DNA from: Flavobacteriaceae bacterium UBA5079 | Lineage (GTDB): Bacteria > Bacteroidota > Bacteroidia > Flavobacteriales > Flavobacteriaceae | Assembly (NCBI GenBank): GCA_002414705.1 | Contig: DIAL01000162.1 | Coordinates: forward strand, 1 to 11,513 | Reading direction: 5' to 3' | DNA length: 11,513 bases | In this document: positions 1 to 7,313 of the stretch, piece by piece | Layout of the letters: every line of letters begins with the position of its first letter | Position numbering within the stretch: the stretch's first letter is position 1 | Translations under genes and position numbers: made by a program | Notes under the pieces: model-generated | What the model was told of the DNA's origin: nothing | The model's database searches: none | What the model saw: only the letters and a program-made list of their open reading frames with translations

Positions 1-335
1 CCGTTGTAGTTTACGCGCTTGGTGAAGGTTACTAAATACGGGCCTTCGGTTTTGGTCATGACCATTTCGTTATTTAAAATTTGTTGGGTGTAATCTGGAA
101 ATTGCTGAAATAGCCATTGTTTATCTTGTAGTACTTGTACTCTGGTACGTTGTTTTCCGTAATAGGTTACGGTTTGCATATAGCTGCTTTCTAGGTATGG
201 AGTTTTGAGTTGTGTGTGATCTGTATTCCATTGTTTTACAAAGTTTCGCACCTCTTTTTCGCCTTTTGGATCGACCTCATTGCAACTAGATAGTAGCATG
301 ATGAGTAAACAGGATAGATATTGGAGGAACTTCAT
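1..335 (-). CDS. Putative lipoprotein, N-terminal part (cut by window edge)
   Basis: An open frame runs from an ATG at 335 to the left edge without a stop (111 complete codons). The first 18 residues form a lipoprotein signal: Met-Lys start, hydrophobic core (about residues 3-15) and a lipobox ending LSSC with the lipidated Cys at residue 18, followed by Asn, so the mature protein should be membrane anchored. The visible mature part is mixed polar with several Tyr, Gln and Trp residues (for example KQWNTDH, YGKQRTRVQVLQDKQW). I do not recognise the family; an NTF2/SnoaL-like fold is possible for a small secreted domain of this composition, but that is a guess. A degenerate -7 box (TACCTTTA on the minus strand, 369-376) lies about 34 bp before the start. 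Its reading frame and signal peptide make it a real gene; function unknown. Confidence 0.75.
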   Translation of the reverse strand, partial: MKFLQYLSCLLIMLLSSCNEVDPKGEKEVRNFVKQWNTDHTQLKTPYLESSYMQTVTYYGKQRTRVQVLQDKQWLFQQFPDYTQQILNNEMVMTKTEGPYLVTFTKRVNYN

Positions 336-494
336 GGCTTAAAGGGTTTTTGCTTATTTTATTTATGTTAAAGGTATGGGTTTTTTAGTGAATTGATTTT
401 GTGATATATTTTTTACAATAGATATTATAATTAATCCTCAATATAGCTTGAATACATAGATTACTTCTCCTCTGTTTTTTATGAAATGAAAAGG
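336..494. other. Gene-free spacer, AT-rich
   Basis: This spacer lies between the lipoprotein start and the end of the cytochrome c frame. It is very AT-rich. The only candidate signal is the one-mismatch -7 box at 369-376 on the minus strand. I see no convincing hairpin terminator behind the cytochrome gene, so read-through into the lipoprotein gene is possible. Confidence 0.4.
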
Positions 495-910
495 CTAATA
501 TTTCTTTTTCAATTCATCTACATGCATCATATAAGTGGCTATGGCATTTAACTCTTCGTCAGTTATTTTTTTTAGGAAGCCATCTATATTTTCTTGCATG
601 ATAGCTACTTGGGTTGCGGTTTCGTCTACAATAGGTTTGAGTTTCCTTTTAAGAATGAAACAATATCTGCATTGTTTTCTTTGTAAATTTTCATGATTTC
701 AATAACCGAAGGCGCTTTATAGTAAGTATCTATAGCATGACAGGTAACACATGTTTTTTCTGAAAACAATCTGTTACCCAGAAATATTTTAGAATCGTAA
801 CTTAATTCGGCACGTTCAGGTACTGCGGTTTCTAAAGTGTTTTCTGCTTTATTATTAGTATTACAGCTATTTAGTATAAGAATTAGTAGTAGAAATGAAA
901 ATAAACGCAT
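495..910 (-). pseudogene. Lipoprotein cytochrome c, interrupted by a one-base frameshift
   Basis: The ATG-started frame (910 down to a TAG at 626) gives 94 residues: a lipoprotein signal (MRLFSFLL..., lipobox LNSC, lipidated Cys16), a polar linker, and a class I cytochrome c N-terminal half with the heme-attachment motif CVTCH (Cys54, Cys57, His58). It stops just after SFLKGNS. In the next frame the sequence continues at once with KPIVDETATQVAIMQENI and a helical tail ending DELKKKY before a TAG at 495-497. Joined, the two parts make a 138-residue monoheme cytochrome c of normal family length, with Met105 (VAIMQENI) as the probable sixth heme ligand. Adding one A to the AAA run at 636-638 restores the frame exactly. 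As written, the product would keep the heme cysteines but lose the Met ligand and the C-terminal helix. Either a real recent mutation or a sequencing/assembly error. If intact it would be a small membrane-anchored electron carrier. Confidence 0.85.
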
Positions 911-1008
911 GCGCTAGTTTTTAAGATATTTTCTGAAACATAAGGTATTACTAAAATAACTATTTTTTTTGAAGAAAACAGCTAATTTAATACAGAATAT
1001 AACATGGT

Positions 1009-3555
1009 TTATCCTTCCCTACGCAAGACTTCTAAAGGCGAACTGCGTAAAACCGTTTGAATATTGCTTAAACCGATTGCTAAAACTAAGAGTGTAATGC
1101 CTGGTAAAAACACCAAAAACGGAATTAGTGATGGTACAAACGGTTCTTTAAAAACAAAAACGGCTAAACACAAACTGCTGACTAATGCCAGAATAATACC
1201 GACTAAACTTCCTAGAAGTCCTAAAAACACATATTCGAATGCGGATATTTGAAGAATTTGTTTGTTTTTAGCACCAAGAGTTCGGAGTAAGACACTTTCT
1301 TTAATCCTTTGGTATTTAGAGGTTCTAACAGATCCAATTAAAACAATAATACCTGTAAGAATGCTGAAAAATGCCATGAAGTTGATAATCCATGAAACTT
1401 TATCCAGAATATCTTCTATAACTGTATAAATCTGGCGTAAGTCGATTATGGAAACATTCGGATATTTAGCCACTAAATCTTGTTGTAATGCCGCGGAACT
1501 TGTTTCGTCTGGAACGTTAGTTGTAAACACATTAAATTGTGGCGCTTGTTCTAGAACACCTACAGGAAATACAATGGAAAAATTGAGTTGCATTTGAGAC
1601 CAGTCGACCTTTCGGATATTACCAACCGTTGTTTCCATTAAAACACCCTGTACATTGAATACCACTGCATCACCAACGGTTAGTTTGGCATCGGATGCCA
1701 GATTATCAGAAATGGATATGACTATGGGATCTCCCGATTTTAATTGAGGGGTCCACTTGCCTTCCAGCAATTCTTCTGATGCAATAAGGGAATCGCGATA
1801 GGTGGTTCTAAATTCATGGTTTAAAATCCAACCTCTTATTTGTCGCGTGCTATCTTGGCGAATATCATTAATCAACCGACCTTTAATACTATGCATGCGC
1901 ATGGTTACCAAGGCTAAATTGTTCAGCACTGGCAAATTTTTATCTGTAATGTTTTTTGCAACTGCATCGCGTTGATCACGCTGCACATCTAAAATAATGA
2001 TATTGGCATTTTCAGCAGATTGTCCGACTTCTGTTTTTGCCAACAAAATATCCTTGGTGAAATATAACGTACTAATTAAAAACGTTCCCAAGCCAATGGC
2101 AACCAACAACACCACAGTTTGATTATTGGGTCTGAATAAATTGAGTAAACTCTGTCTAGCCGTAAAACTCCAGTGTTTTGGAAAAAAGCGTTTAATGGTT
2201 TTAATAAAAGCTATGGCTACTAATGCTAACATGGTAAACGTGAAAACGGTTGCAACCACAAAACCAGCAGCGTACAAAGCATCTTTAATTAACCAAAATG
2301 AAAATAAAAAGAGGAAAACTAAAATAATCCCAAACACTAAAAAGCGAATTTTTCGTGGTTCTTGTGATGCTTTTTCATCCACACGTAACACATCTAAAGG
2401 TGATACATACCAGGTGCGTAGTAATGGCAGCAAGGCGAATAAAACAGACATAAATAAACCAAGAAACACACCAATTAAAATAGGCTGTGCTGAAATGGAA
2501 ATCTCCAGTGTAAAGGGTAAAAAGTCTTTTAACAGATATGGAAATATGGTTTGCAATGCCACACCAATTAATGAGCCAATTAATCCACCAATAATTCCAA
2601 TACCAGCAATTTGAATCAGGAAAATTAGAAAACTTTGGCGTCTGGAAGCACCCATACATTTTAAGATGGCTATGGCTTTCAATTTTTCTTTAATATAAAT
2701 ATGTACCGAACTTGCAATTCCTATACAACCAAGAAGTAAGGCAATAAAAGCTGCTAAATTTAAGAATTTGCCCACATTATCATAGCGTTTGCCTAAACGT
2801 TCCGTACTGCTTGTGTGTGATTTTATGTCTGCATTTTCTAAATCTAAAATGGGTTCGAGTTTATTTTCAAGGCGTTTTAAATTTAAGGTATCAGCTGCTT
2901 TATAGAAATATTGATATTCCTTGCGGCTCCCAAATTGTAGTAATTCCGTTTGTTCCACAAAACGATATGGAATAACCACAGGAGGTGCAACTGAACTTGC
3001 AATAGCGGAACCTCCTGGAATAGATTTTAATGCGCCAGCAATGGGAAGTGTTAGTTGGCCTATTTTAATGGAATCGCCTGGCTTTATTTTAAATTGTAAC
3101 ATTAAGGTAGCATCTACTAAAGCACCTCCCGATTCTTGATATCCTTCAGCTGCTGAAACGGGTTCTGTTTTTATTTTTCCATAGAAAGGAAAATTGCCTT
3201 GTAAACCCTGTATTTTCACGAGTTTGGAGCCACCATTTTTTGGAAAAGCAATCATGGAAACAAAATTAACTTCCGAGGCATCAGGCTCCAAAGAATCTAT
3301 GATGGCTTGAGCACGCTCTGTAGGCACTTGTCTGGAATCGATAATATAATCGGCTCCCATTAAAGTTTTAGATTGGCTTTGAATGTTATCCTTTAAATTG
3401 GTGCCAAATAATTGAATGGATACCACAGCTGCAATACCCAAAATTATGGATGCCATAAATAAAAGCAGTCGCATTTTGCTAGCTTTAGCATCACGCCAAG
3501 CCATTTTAAAGAGCCAAGCGACTTGTAATTTTGAATTTGATTTGGAGTTATTCAC
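1009..3555 (-). CDS. ybbP: ABC transporter permease, YbbP-like, two FtsX domains
   Basis: The 848-residue integral membrane protein has the ten-helix layout of YbbP-type permeases: one helix at about 30-50, a large extracytoplasmic domain (51-262), an FtsX/MacB-type block of three helices (263-380), a central pair (404-424, 430-452), a helix at 479-500, a second outer domain (500-721) and a second FtsX block (722-848). Both blocks contain the coupling motif of the family after a helix (AILKCMGASRRQ at 296-307 and a matching LLRTLGAKNKQ later), and both end with SPL-[DE]-VLR. It would pair with the ATPase encoded just upstream. The start is GTG (3553-3555), sharing one base with the ATPase stop (TAGTG), which indicates translational coupling. 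Family knowledge: type VII ABC systems of this kind usually transmit force or extract lipids rather than import nutrients. The substrate cannot be read from the sequence. Confidence 0.93.
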   Translation of the reverse strand: MNNSKSNSKLQVAWLFKMAWRDAKASKMRLLLFMASIILGIAAVVSIQLFGTNLKDNIQSQSKTLMGADYIIDSRQVPTERAQAIIDSLEPDASEVNFVSMIAFPKNGGSKLVKIQGLQGNFPFYGKIKTEPVSAAEGYQESGGALVDATLMLQFKIKPGDSIKIGQLTLPIAGALKSIPGGSAIASSVAPPVVIPYRFVEQTELLQFGSRKEYQYFYKAADTLNLKRLENKLEPILDLENADIKSHTSSTERLGKRYDNVGKFLNLAAFIALLLGCIGIASSVHIYIKEKLKAIAILKCMGASRRQSFLIFLIQIAGIGIIGGLIGSLIGVALQTIFPYLLKDFLPFTLEISISAQPILIGVFLGLFMSVLFALLPLLRTWYVSPLDVLRVDEKASQEPRKIRFLVFGIILVFLFLFSFWLIKDALYAAGFVVATVFTFTMLALVAIAFIKTIKRFFPKHWSFTARQSLLNLFRPNNQTVVLLVAIGLGTFLISTLYFTKDILLAKTEVGQSAENANIIILDVQRDQRDAVAKNITDKNLPVLNNLALVTMRMHSIKGRLINDIRQDSTRQIRGWILNHEFRTTYRDSLIASEELLEGKWTPQLKSGDPIVISISDNLASDAKLTVGDAVVFNVQGVLMETTVGNIRKVDWSQMQLNFSIVFPVGVLEQAPQFNVFTTNVPDETSSAALQQDLVAKYPNVSIIDLRQIYTVIEDILDKVSWIINFMAFFSILTGIIVLIGSVRTSKYQRIKESVLLRTLGAKNKQILQISAFEYVFLGLLGSLVGIILALVSSLCLAVFVFKEPFVPSLIPFLVFLPGITLLVLAIGLSNIQTVLRSSPLEVLRREG

Positions 3556-4241
3556 TATGCCGTTGTCAATTGATTGGTTACTATTTTTCCGCCTTTAAGA
3601 CGTAATATTTGTTGTGTTCGATGGGCTAATTCTAAATCGTGTGAAATAATGACCAATGTCGTTCCGTTTTCTTTGTTTAATTCGAACAACAACTGAATAA
3701 CTTTCTCTCCTGTTTCGTCATCTAAATTTCCAGTAGGTTCATCTGCAAACAGGATAGAAGGTGCATTTGCAAACGCTCGAGCCAAAGCTACACGTTGCTG
3801 TTCGCCACCAGACAATTGAGACGGATAATGATGGACACGATCTGCTAAACCTACCTTTTCCAATAAGGCAAGGCTCTTTTTTGTCGCTTCTTTTGATCCT
3901 TGTAATTCTAAAGGTACACTCACATTTTCAAGTGCTGTAAGGGTTGGTAACAATTGAAAATTTTGAAAGATAAACCCGACTTCTTTATTCCGTAACTGTG
4001 CGCGTTCGTCCTCATTTAGGCTACTTAAATCCTGTCCGCATAACTCTACAGTTCCAGCATTAGGTTGATCTAAACCAGCACAAAGCCCGAGCAACGTGGT
4101 TTTCCCACTTCCTGAAGGTCCTACAATGGAGAAGGTTTGTCCTTTTTCAACTTCAAAAGAAATATCGTGTAAGACCGTTAATTGTTTGTTACCACTGGTA
4201 TATGTCTTTTCTAAACCAGTAATCTTTAATATCTTTGACAT
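3555..4241 (-). CDS. ybbA: ABC transporter ATPase, YbbA/LolD-like
   Basis: This 228-residue cytoplasmic ATPase has every ABC motif in order: Walker A GPSGSGKT (41-48), Q-loop Gln93 in FIFQNF, signature LSGGEQQR (143-150), Walker B ILFADEP with catalytic Glu168, D-loop GNLD (171-174) and switch His201. The EQQR signature and the ADEPTGNLD stretch are typical of the MacB/LolD/YbbA group that works with FtsX-type permeases. It is the first gene of an operon with the permease directly behind it (1-nt overlap). The ATG is at 4239-4241, only 27 bp from the start of the divergent esterase. A YbbA assignment over LolD or MacB rests on the 848-residue double-FtsX partner and the TesA-like neighbour. 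Function: ATP hydrolysis powering the permease; energy coupling intact, no missing residue. Confidence 0.95.
   Translation of the reverse strand: MSKILKITGLEKTYTSGNKQLTVLHDISFEVEKGQTFSIVGPSGSGKTTLLGLCAGLDQPNAGTVELCGQDLSSLNEDERAQLRNKEVGFIFQNFQLLPTLTALENVSVPLELQGSKEATKKSLALLEKVGLADRVHHYPSQLSGGEQQRVALARAFANAPSILFADEPTGNLDDETGEKVIQLLFELNKENGTTLVIISHDLELAHRTQQILRLKGGKIVTNQLTTA
4230..4237 (+). promoter_or_regulatory. Candidate -7 promoter box for the tesA-like gene
   Basis: TATCTTTG matches the Bacteroidota -7 consensus TAnnTTTG exactly and lies 31 bp before the ATG at 4269, giving a leader of about 27 nt. It sits inside the first codons of the divergent ATPase gene. No TTG -33 element is present at the usual 17-23 nt spacing, so the call rests on one box. 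Confidence 0.4.
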
Positions 4242-4268
4242 ATAAATTTTTAATTAAAATAGCGACTC

Positions 4269-5015
4269 ATGTCCAAAGCCCAAAATAATCAATTGCTGTC
4301 ATATCTACCAACCGCAAGTACTTTTAAACTCTTAAAGTTTTGTTATATTATTTTAGCTCTTGTTCATATTTCCTGTGGTGATACTAAAACTGAAAACACA
4401 ACAGAAATTCAGCCAACCATTAAGGAAATTGAAGTTAGTCCAGAACCTAAAAGTACTAAAAAAACAATTTTATGCTTTGGTGATAGTATTACAGCTGGAT
4501 ACGGTTTAGATGACACCAATGATGCCTATACAGGTGTGTTACAACAACGTATTGACTCATTACGTTTGGATTATACCGTTATTAATTCAGGTGTGAGTGG
4601 TGAAACATCTGCTGGTGGGAAAAGCCGAATTGATTGGGTTATAAAACAAAAACCGTCCATTTTTCTATTAGAATTGGGTGCTAATGATGGTTTACGTGGT
4701 GTGGCGTTGACGGAAACTAAATCCAATTTGCAAGCTATTATAGATGTGGTTCAGGAAAAAAGTCCCGAAACCACGATTATTCTGGCTGGTATGGAATTAC
4801 CACCAAATATGGGACAAGATTATACCACGGAATTTAGACAGCTTTTTGCTGATTTGGCAAAACAGAATAGCATAGAATTTATTCCCTTTATTTTGAAGGA
4901 TGTTGGTGGTATTGCGTCTTTGAATCAGAATGATGGGATTCACCCGAATATTACTGGACATAAGATTGTTGCAAATACGGTTTGGGAAACTTTGGAGCCT
5001 TTGATTGTTAATTAA
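4269..5015 (+). CDS. tesA: TesA-like SGNH-family esterase/thioesterase, probable lipoprotein
   Basis: The 248-residue protein has all four SGNH blocks: block I FGDSIT with nucleophile Ser73, block II Gly108 (NSGVSGE), block III GAND with Asn139, and block V DGIHPN with Asp222 and His225. The arrangement and spacing fit the TesA/arylesterase branch (multifunctional acyl-CoA thioesterase I, protease I, lysophospholipase L1), which acts in the periplasm. The N-terminus has a hydrophobic segment (about 24-34) ending ISC at Cys36, followed by a Thr/Glu/Lys-rich linker to residue 64; this looks like a lipoprotein signal, though His at -3 is unusual and the 20 residues before the hydrophobic core are long. 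An ATG is present only at 4269, so the true start may be later at a non-ATG codon. It is divergent from, and 27 bp away from, the ABC operon. Probable role: hydrolysis of acyl esters or thioesters delivered or extracted by YbbAP. Confidence 0.92.
   Translation: MSKAQNNQLLSYLPTASTFKLLKFCYIILALVHISCGDTKTENTTEIQPTIKEIEVSPEPKSTKKTILCFGDSITAGYGLDDTNDAYTGVLQQRIDSLRLDYTVINSGVSGETSAGGKSRIDWVIKQKPSIFLLELGANDGLRGVALTETKSNLQAIIDVVQEKSPETTIILAGMELPPNMGQDYTTEFRQLFADLAKQNSIEFIPFILKDVGGIASLNQNDGIHPNITGHKIVANTVWETLEPLIVN
4281..4311 (-). promoter_or_regulatory. Candidate promoter for the ybbA-ybbP operon
   Basis: On the minus strand a TTG (4309-4311) is followed after 20 nt by TTATTTTG (4281-4288), one mismatch from TAnnTTTG. 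This would start transcription near 4277, about 36 nt before the ATPase ATG. It lies inside the 5' end of the esterase gene, so the two divergent promoters overlap each other's coding regions. Confidence 0.35.
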
Positions 5016-5060
5016 ATTACCCAATACCTATTGAGAGAAACAAACTAGGACTGGAAAAAC

Positions 5061-6401
5061 CTATTTCTTTTTCAATTTTTTAGTCGTTTCCACTTTTATG
5101 TTTTCTGAACCCGATTCTATTAAATAATTCGCTAATATTTTATCGACCAATTCGTCTTTAGTCAAGTGATGAAAAATGGTTTTTATCTTCGCCTTAAAAT
5201 CTTCGGATACCTCCCGATTTGGTTTGGTTTTGAATATTTTCTTCGCCCAAATTAATCCGTTATTTTCTTCAATGCTCTGTGCATCTGCTTTTTTATATTC
5301 GTGAAAGGAGATGCCTAATTCATTTTCGAATTCTGGAATGTCTTCTATTTCTTCTTTTTGAATGACACTTAATGATAATCCTGTGGCTCCTGCCCTGGCT
5401 GTTCGTCCGCTTCGATGTACGTATGCATCATACGTATCAGGTAAATGGTAATTAACCACATAGGAAACGTCTTTTACATCAATACCACGAGCTGCTAAAT
5501 CTGTTGCAACCAGAATATCGATATGACCTTCTCTAAATTGGCCCATAATACGGTCGCGAATGCCTTGGGTTAAACTCCCGTGAATAGCACCAGATGAGAA
5601 TTTATTAATAGCTAATTTTTTGGCTAATTTATTTACAGCTGCTTTGGTTTTGCAAAATATAATACCACGTTCGCCCTCTTTTGAATTCAGGAAATGCAAT
5701 AAGACTTCCAGCTTTTCAATAGGCTCCACCACCACATATTGATGATCGATACCTTGATGACCAACCGTTGCCATATCAGCTTCTATATGCACCACTTTTT
5801 TAGACATGTAATTTTGAACCAATTGCTTAATAGTTCCTGGCATGGTAGCGGTAAACAATAAGGTTCTTTTAGTTTTTGGAATGTCCTTTATAATGGCATC
5901 TACTTCGTCTTTTAAAGCACTCACCATTTCATCCGCTTCGTCTAATACCAAATAGGAAACGTTTTTAATAGAAATAGCACCACGTTTGATTAAATCTACC
6001 AAACGACCTGGTGTTGCCACCACAATATGTGTTGGTATTTTTAAACGCTCTATCTGCGGTTTTATAGGAATACCACCACAAACGGATGCCATAGAAATCT
6101 TTGGACTATTGGTAGCAAAGGACTCTAAATTCGCAAAAATTTGTTGTCCTAACTCTCGTGTTGGCGCTAGTATTAATACTTGAACGGTTTCGTTTTTTGT
6201 GTCAATTAGTTGCAGTAATGGTAAGCCAAAAGCTGCTGTTTTTCCGGTTCCCGTTTTTGCCAACACAACCACATCCTCTTTCTGATTAAGAATAACAGGA
6301 ATTGCCTGTTCTTGAATATCGGTAGGTTTGGAAATTTTTAAAGTAATTAAACTCTCTTGTAATTGGGTATTGATTCCTAAATCTGAAAACAGTTTGAACA
6401 T
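5061..6401 (-). CDS. DEAD-box ATP-dependent RNA helicase
   Basis: A 446-residue RNA helicase of the RhlE/CsdA group. Seen in order: Q motif (PTDIQ, 26-30, with Phe near the N-terminus), motif I AKTGTGKT (48-55), Ia PTREL (80-84), GG (109-110), Ib TPGR (130-133), DEAD (154-157), motif III TAT in place of SAT (184-186), IV IIFC (247-250), V TDLAARGID (300-308) and VI HRSGRTAR (329-336). The C-terminal extension (about 350-446) is short, charged and ends in a Lys-rich tail, without a DbpA-type RNA-binding domain. I chose the ATG at 6399-6401. A longer frame with a TTG at 6417-6419 exists, but that TTG lies inside a -7 promoter box. Role: ATP-driven unwinding of RNA in ribosome assembly or decay; these helicases are often needed in the cold. 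Its closest neighbours give no further hint; it converges with the esterase gene, with no clear terminator between them. Confidence 0.93.
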   Translation of the reverse strand: MFKLFSDLGINTQLQESLITLKISKPTDIQEQAIPVILNQKEDVVVLAKTGTGKTAAFGLPLLQLIDTKNETVQVLILAPTRELGQQIFANLESFATNSPKISMASVCGGIPIKPQIERLKIPTHIVVATPGRLVDLIKRGAISIKNVSYLVLDEADEMVSALKDEVDAIIKDIPKTKRTLLFTATMPGTIKQLVQNYMSKKVVHIEADMATVGHQGIDHQYVVVEPIEKLEVLLHFLNSKEGERGIIFCKTKAAVNKLAKKLAINKFSSGAIHGSLTQGIRDRIMGQFREGHIDILVATDLAARGIDVKDVSYVVNYHLPDTYDAYVHRSGRTARAGATGLSLSVIQKEEIEDIPEFENELGISFHEYKKADAQSIEENNGLIWAKKIFKTKPNREVSEDFKAKIKTIFHHLTKDELVDKILANYLIESGSENIKVETTKKLKKK

Positions 6402-6416
6402 GACATTGTTTTTGGG

Positions 6417-6424
6417 CAAAGGTA
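6417..6424 (-). promoter_or_regulatory. Candidate -7 box for the DEAD-box helicase
   Basis: TACCTTTG on the minus strand matches TAnnTTTG exactly and ends 15 bp before the ATG at 6401, giving a leader of roughly 12 nt. No TTG at the -33 position. Its last three bases are the TTG codon that would otherwise be read as an upstream start. Confidence 0.5.
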
Positions 6425-6506
6425 ATGACAGTTTTATACGGATTACCCTTTATTCATTTGAATTTAATGTGTATAAAAATTATAAATCTTAAAAAACGGA
6501 AATAAA

Positions 6507-6962
6507 TTAAGCGTTTTCAAGCGTGCGTTTAGTTCTTCTGTAGGTGTAATTTGGATAAATACTACGTTTAGCAAAACGATTCAATTTATCACTATTTATC
6601 ATTTTGATATATACTTGTTTGGTAACACCAAAGTATTCGTAAGACGATCCATCTTGAAAGAAAATTTCTAACAATAAGCCTTTGTGCGTATAATCTGCAA
6701 TACCAGAGTTGGTAATAGTTTCGGTGTAATCTTCTAAATTGGCCGAAATAGTTTCCGGTGCAATACTCACTAAAAAATGATACCCATCAATAATTCTACG
6801 ACTTTGAATTTCGGCTTCTTCTTGACGTGCATCTCCAATTTGAAATTTATCTGGATGCCAGGCTTTAACCAAATCACGATAACTCTTTTTTAAAGATTTT
6901 AATTCTATTTCGTTTTCTACTCCAAAGAGTTTCTTGTATTCGTTTATGCGCTTCATAACCAT
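6507..6962 (-). CDS. J-domain protein with C-terminal KTSC domain
   Basis: The 151-residue protein starts with a DnaJ-type J domain (about 7-65) carrying the HPD motif at His36-Pro37-Asp38 after a basic helix (LKKSYRDLVKAW), so it should be able to stimulate a DnaK-type ATPase. Residues about 98-143 fit the KTSC domain (LEIFFQDGSSYEYFGV, then VYIKMI and an aromatic/basic end), a small domain named after the C-terminus of some lysyl-tRNA synthetases and of unknown ligand. There is no zinc-finger, Gly/Phe region or substrate domain, so it is not a classical DnaJ. Two close Met codons (1 and 3) are possible starts; the -7 box at 6977-6984 fits both. No operon partner: it lies 88 bp upstream of the helicase frame, in the same direction, and the two might be transcribed together. 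Role uncertain: a co-chaperone that targets DnaK to an unknown partner. Confidence 0.87.
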   Translation of the reverse strand: MVMKRINEYKKLFGVENEIELKSLKKSYRDLVKAWHPDKFQIGDARQEEAEIQSRRIIDGYHFLVSIAPETISANLEDYTETITNSGIADYTHKGLLLEIFFQDGSSYEYFGVTKQVYIKMINSDKLNRFAKRSIYPNYTYRRTKRTLENA

Positions 6963-6976
6963 TTTATTTAAGGGCG

Positions 6977-6984
6977 CAAAAGTA
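6977..6984 (-). promoter_or_regulatory. Candidate -7 box for the J-domain/KTSC gene
   Basis: TACTTTTG on the minus strand is an exact TAnnTTTG match, 14 bp before the first ATG. No TTG is visible at the -33 spacing. Leader about 11 nt. Confidence 0.5.
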
Positions 6985-7025
6985 CGTGTTAATTCCAGAT
7001 GTATACCTATAATATGTAAATATTA

Positions 7026-7057
7026 TTTAGTTGTTTTTTAATCTCTTAACAACTAAA
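7026..7057. repeat. Perfect 10-bp inverted repeat
   Basis: TTTAGTTGTT (7026-7035) and AACAACTAAA (7048-7057) are exact reverse complements around a 12-nt spacer. No T-run follows on either strand, so it is unlikely to be a terminator. It lies about 42 bp upstream of the J-domain gene's -7 box, where a regulator-binding site could be. Confidence 0.5.
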
Positions 7058-7168
7058 AATTTAGAAATAGATTTATTAATCCTTAATATTTTGATTCACA
7101 CAAAATAATTTTCCGGGATTATAAGTTGTTTAAATTTTAACCAATCATTCGTAAGGGTGTTTATAATA

Positions 7169-7313
7169 TTATTTTACGCGTTCTTGTCCTTCATCCATAA
7201 TGAAATGATAGTATAACAATATTCAAATCGGATTGGTACATTTCAGCAACATGTTTGCTTGTTATACCTTTTGGAAGGTCATGTAAATCTAAATATAGTA
7301 GTATGGTATTGAT
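7169..7313 (-). pseudogene. Decayed DUF4242-family gene remnant
   Basis: Reading the minus strand from about 7313, one frame encodes INTILLY, then LDLHDLPKGITSKHVAEM and YQSDLNIVILSF before a TGA at 7191-7193. This resembles the N-terminal half of DUF4242 proteins (small ferredoxin-like-fold proteins, some reported to bind nickel), which typically begin with a D-x-H-x-[VL]-P-x-G-[VI]-T pattern followed by an A-x-x-H-x-x-DL helix. The following piece, MDEGQERVK (7172-7198) in another frame, resembles the family's next stretch (W-x-DE-...). No start codon is present at the expected place (ATC before Asn), the fragment is about half the normal length, and at least one frameshift and stops interrupt it. 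It therefore looks like a dead gene. Recognition is by eye from a short stretch, so the family name is tentative. Confidence 0.5.

Noticed and set aside
626..645. Programmed -1 frameshift in the cytochrome gene
   Set aside because: The site reads TCAAACC and has no slippery heptamer or following structure; a simple one-base loss is simpler.
2126..2614. Plus-strand open frame of 162 codons inside the permease gene
   Set aside because: It is antisense to a clear membrane protein gene, is rich in Lys/Asn/Thr without a domain, and has no promoter or leader.
1064..3598. Other plus- and minus-strand open frames of 60-94 codons within the permease gene
   Set aside because: All overlap the real coding frame and have no protein-like features; AT-rich genes give such shadows.
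4797..5024. Minus-strand open frame of 75 codons at the end of the tesA-like gene
   Set aside because: It overlaps the SGNH block V region in antisense and shows no recognisable motif.
5016..5060. Terminator between the convergent esterase and helicase genes
   Set aside because: Only 3-4 bp stems (CCTA/TAGG, AGG/CCT) with long loops; not convincing.
7082..7118. Minus-strand GKLFCV-like codons as a further part of the DUF4242 remnant
   Set aside because: It lies about 60 bp beyond the expected place with several stops between; similarity of six residues may be chance.
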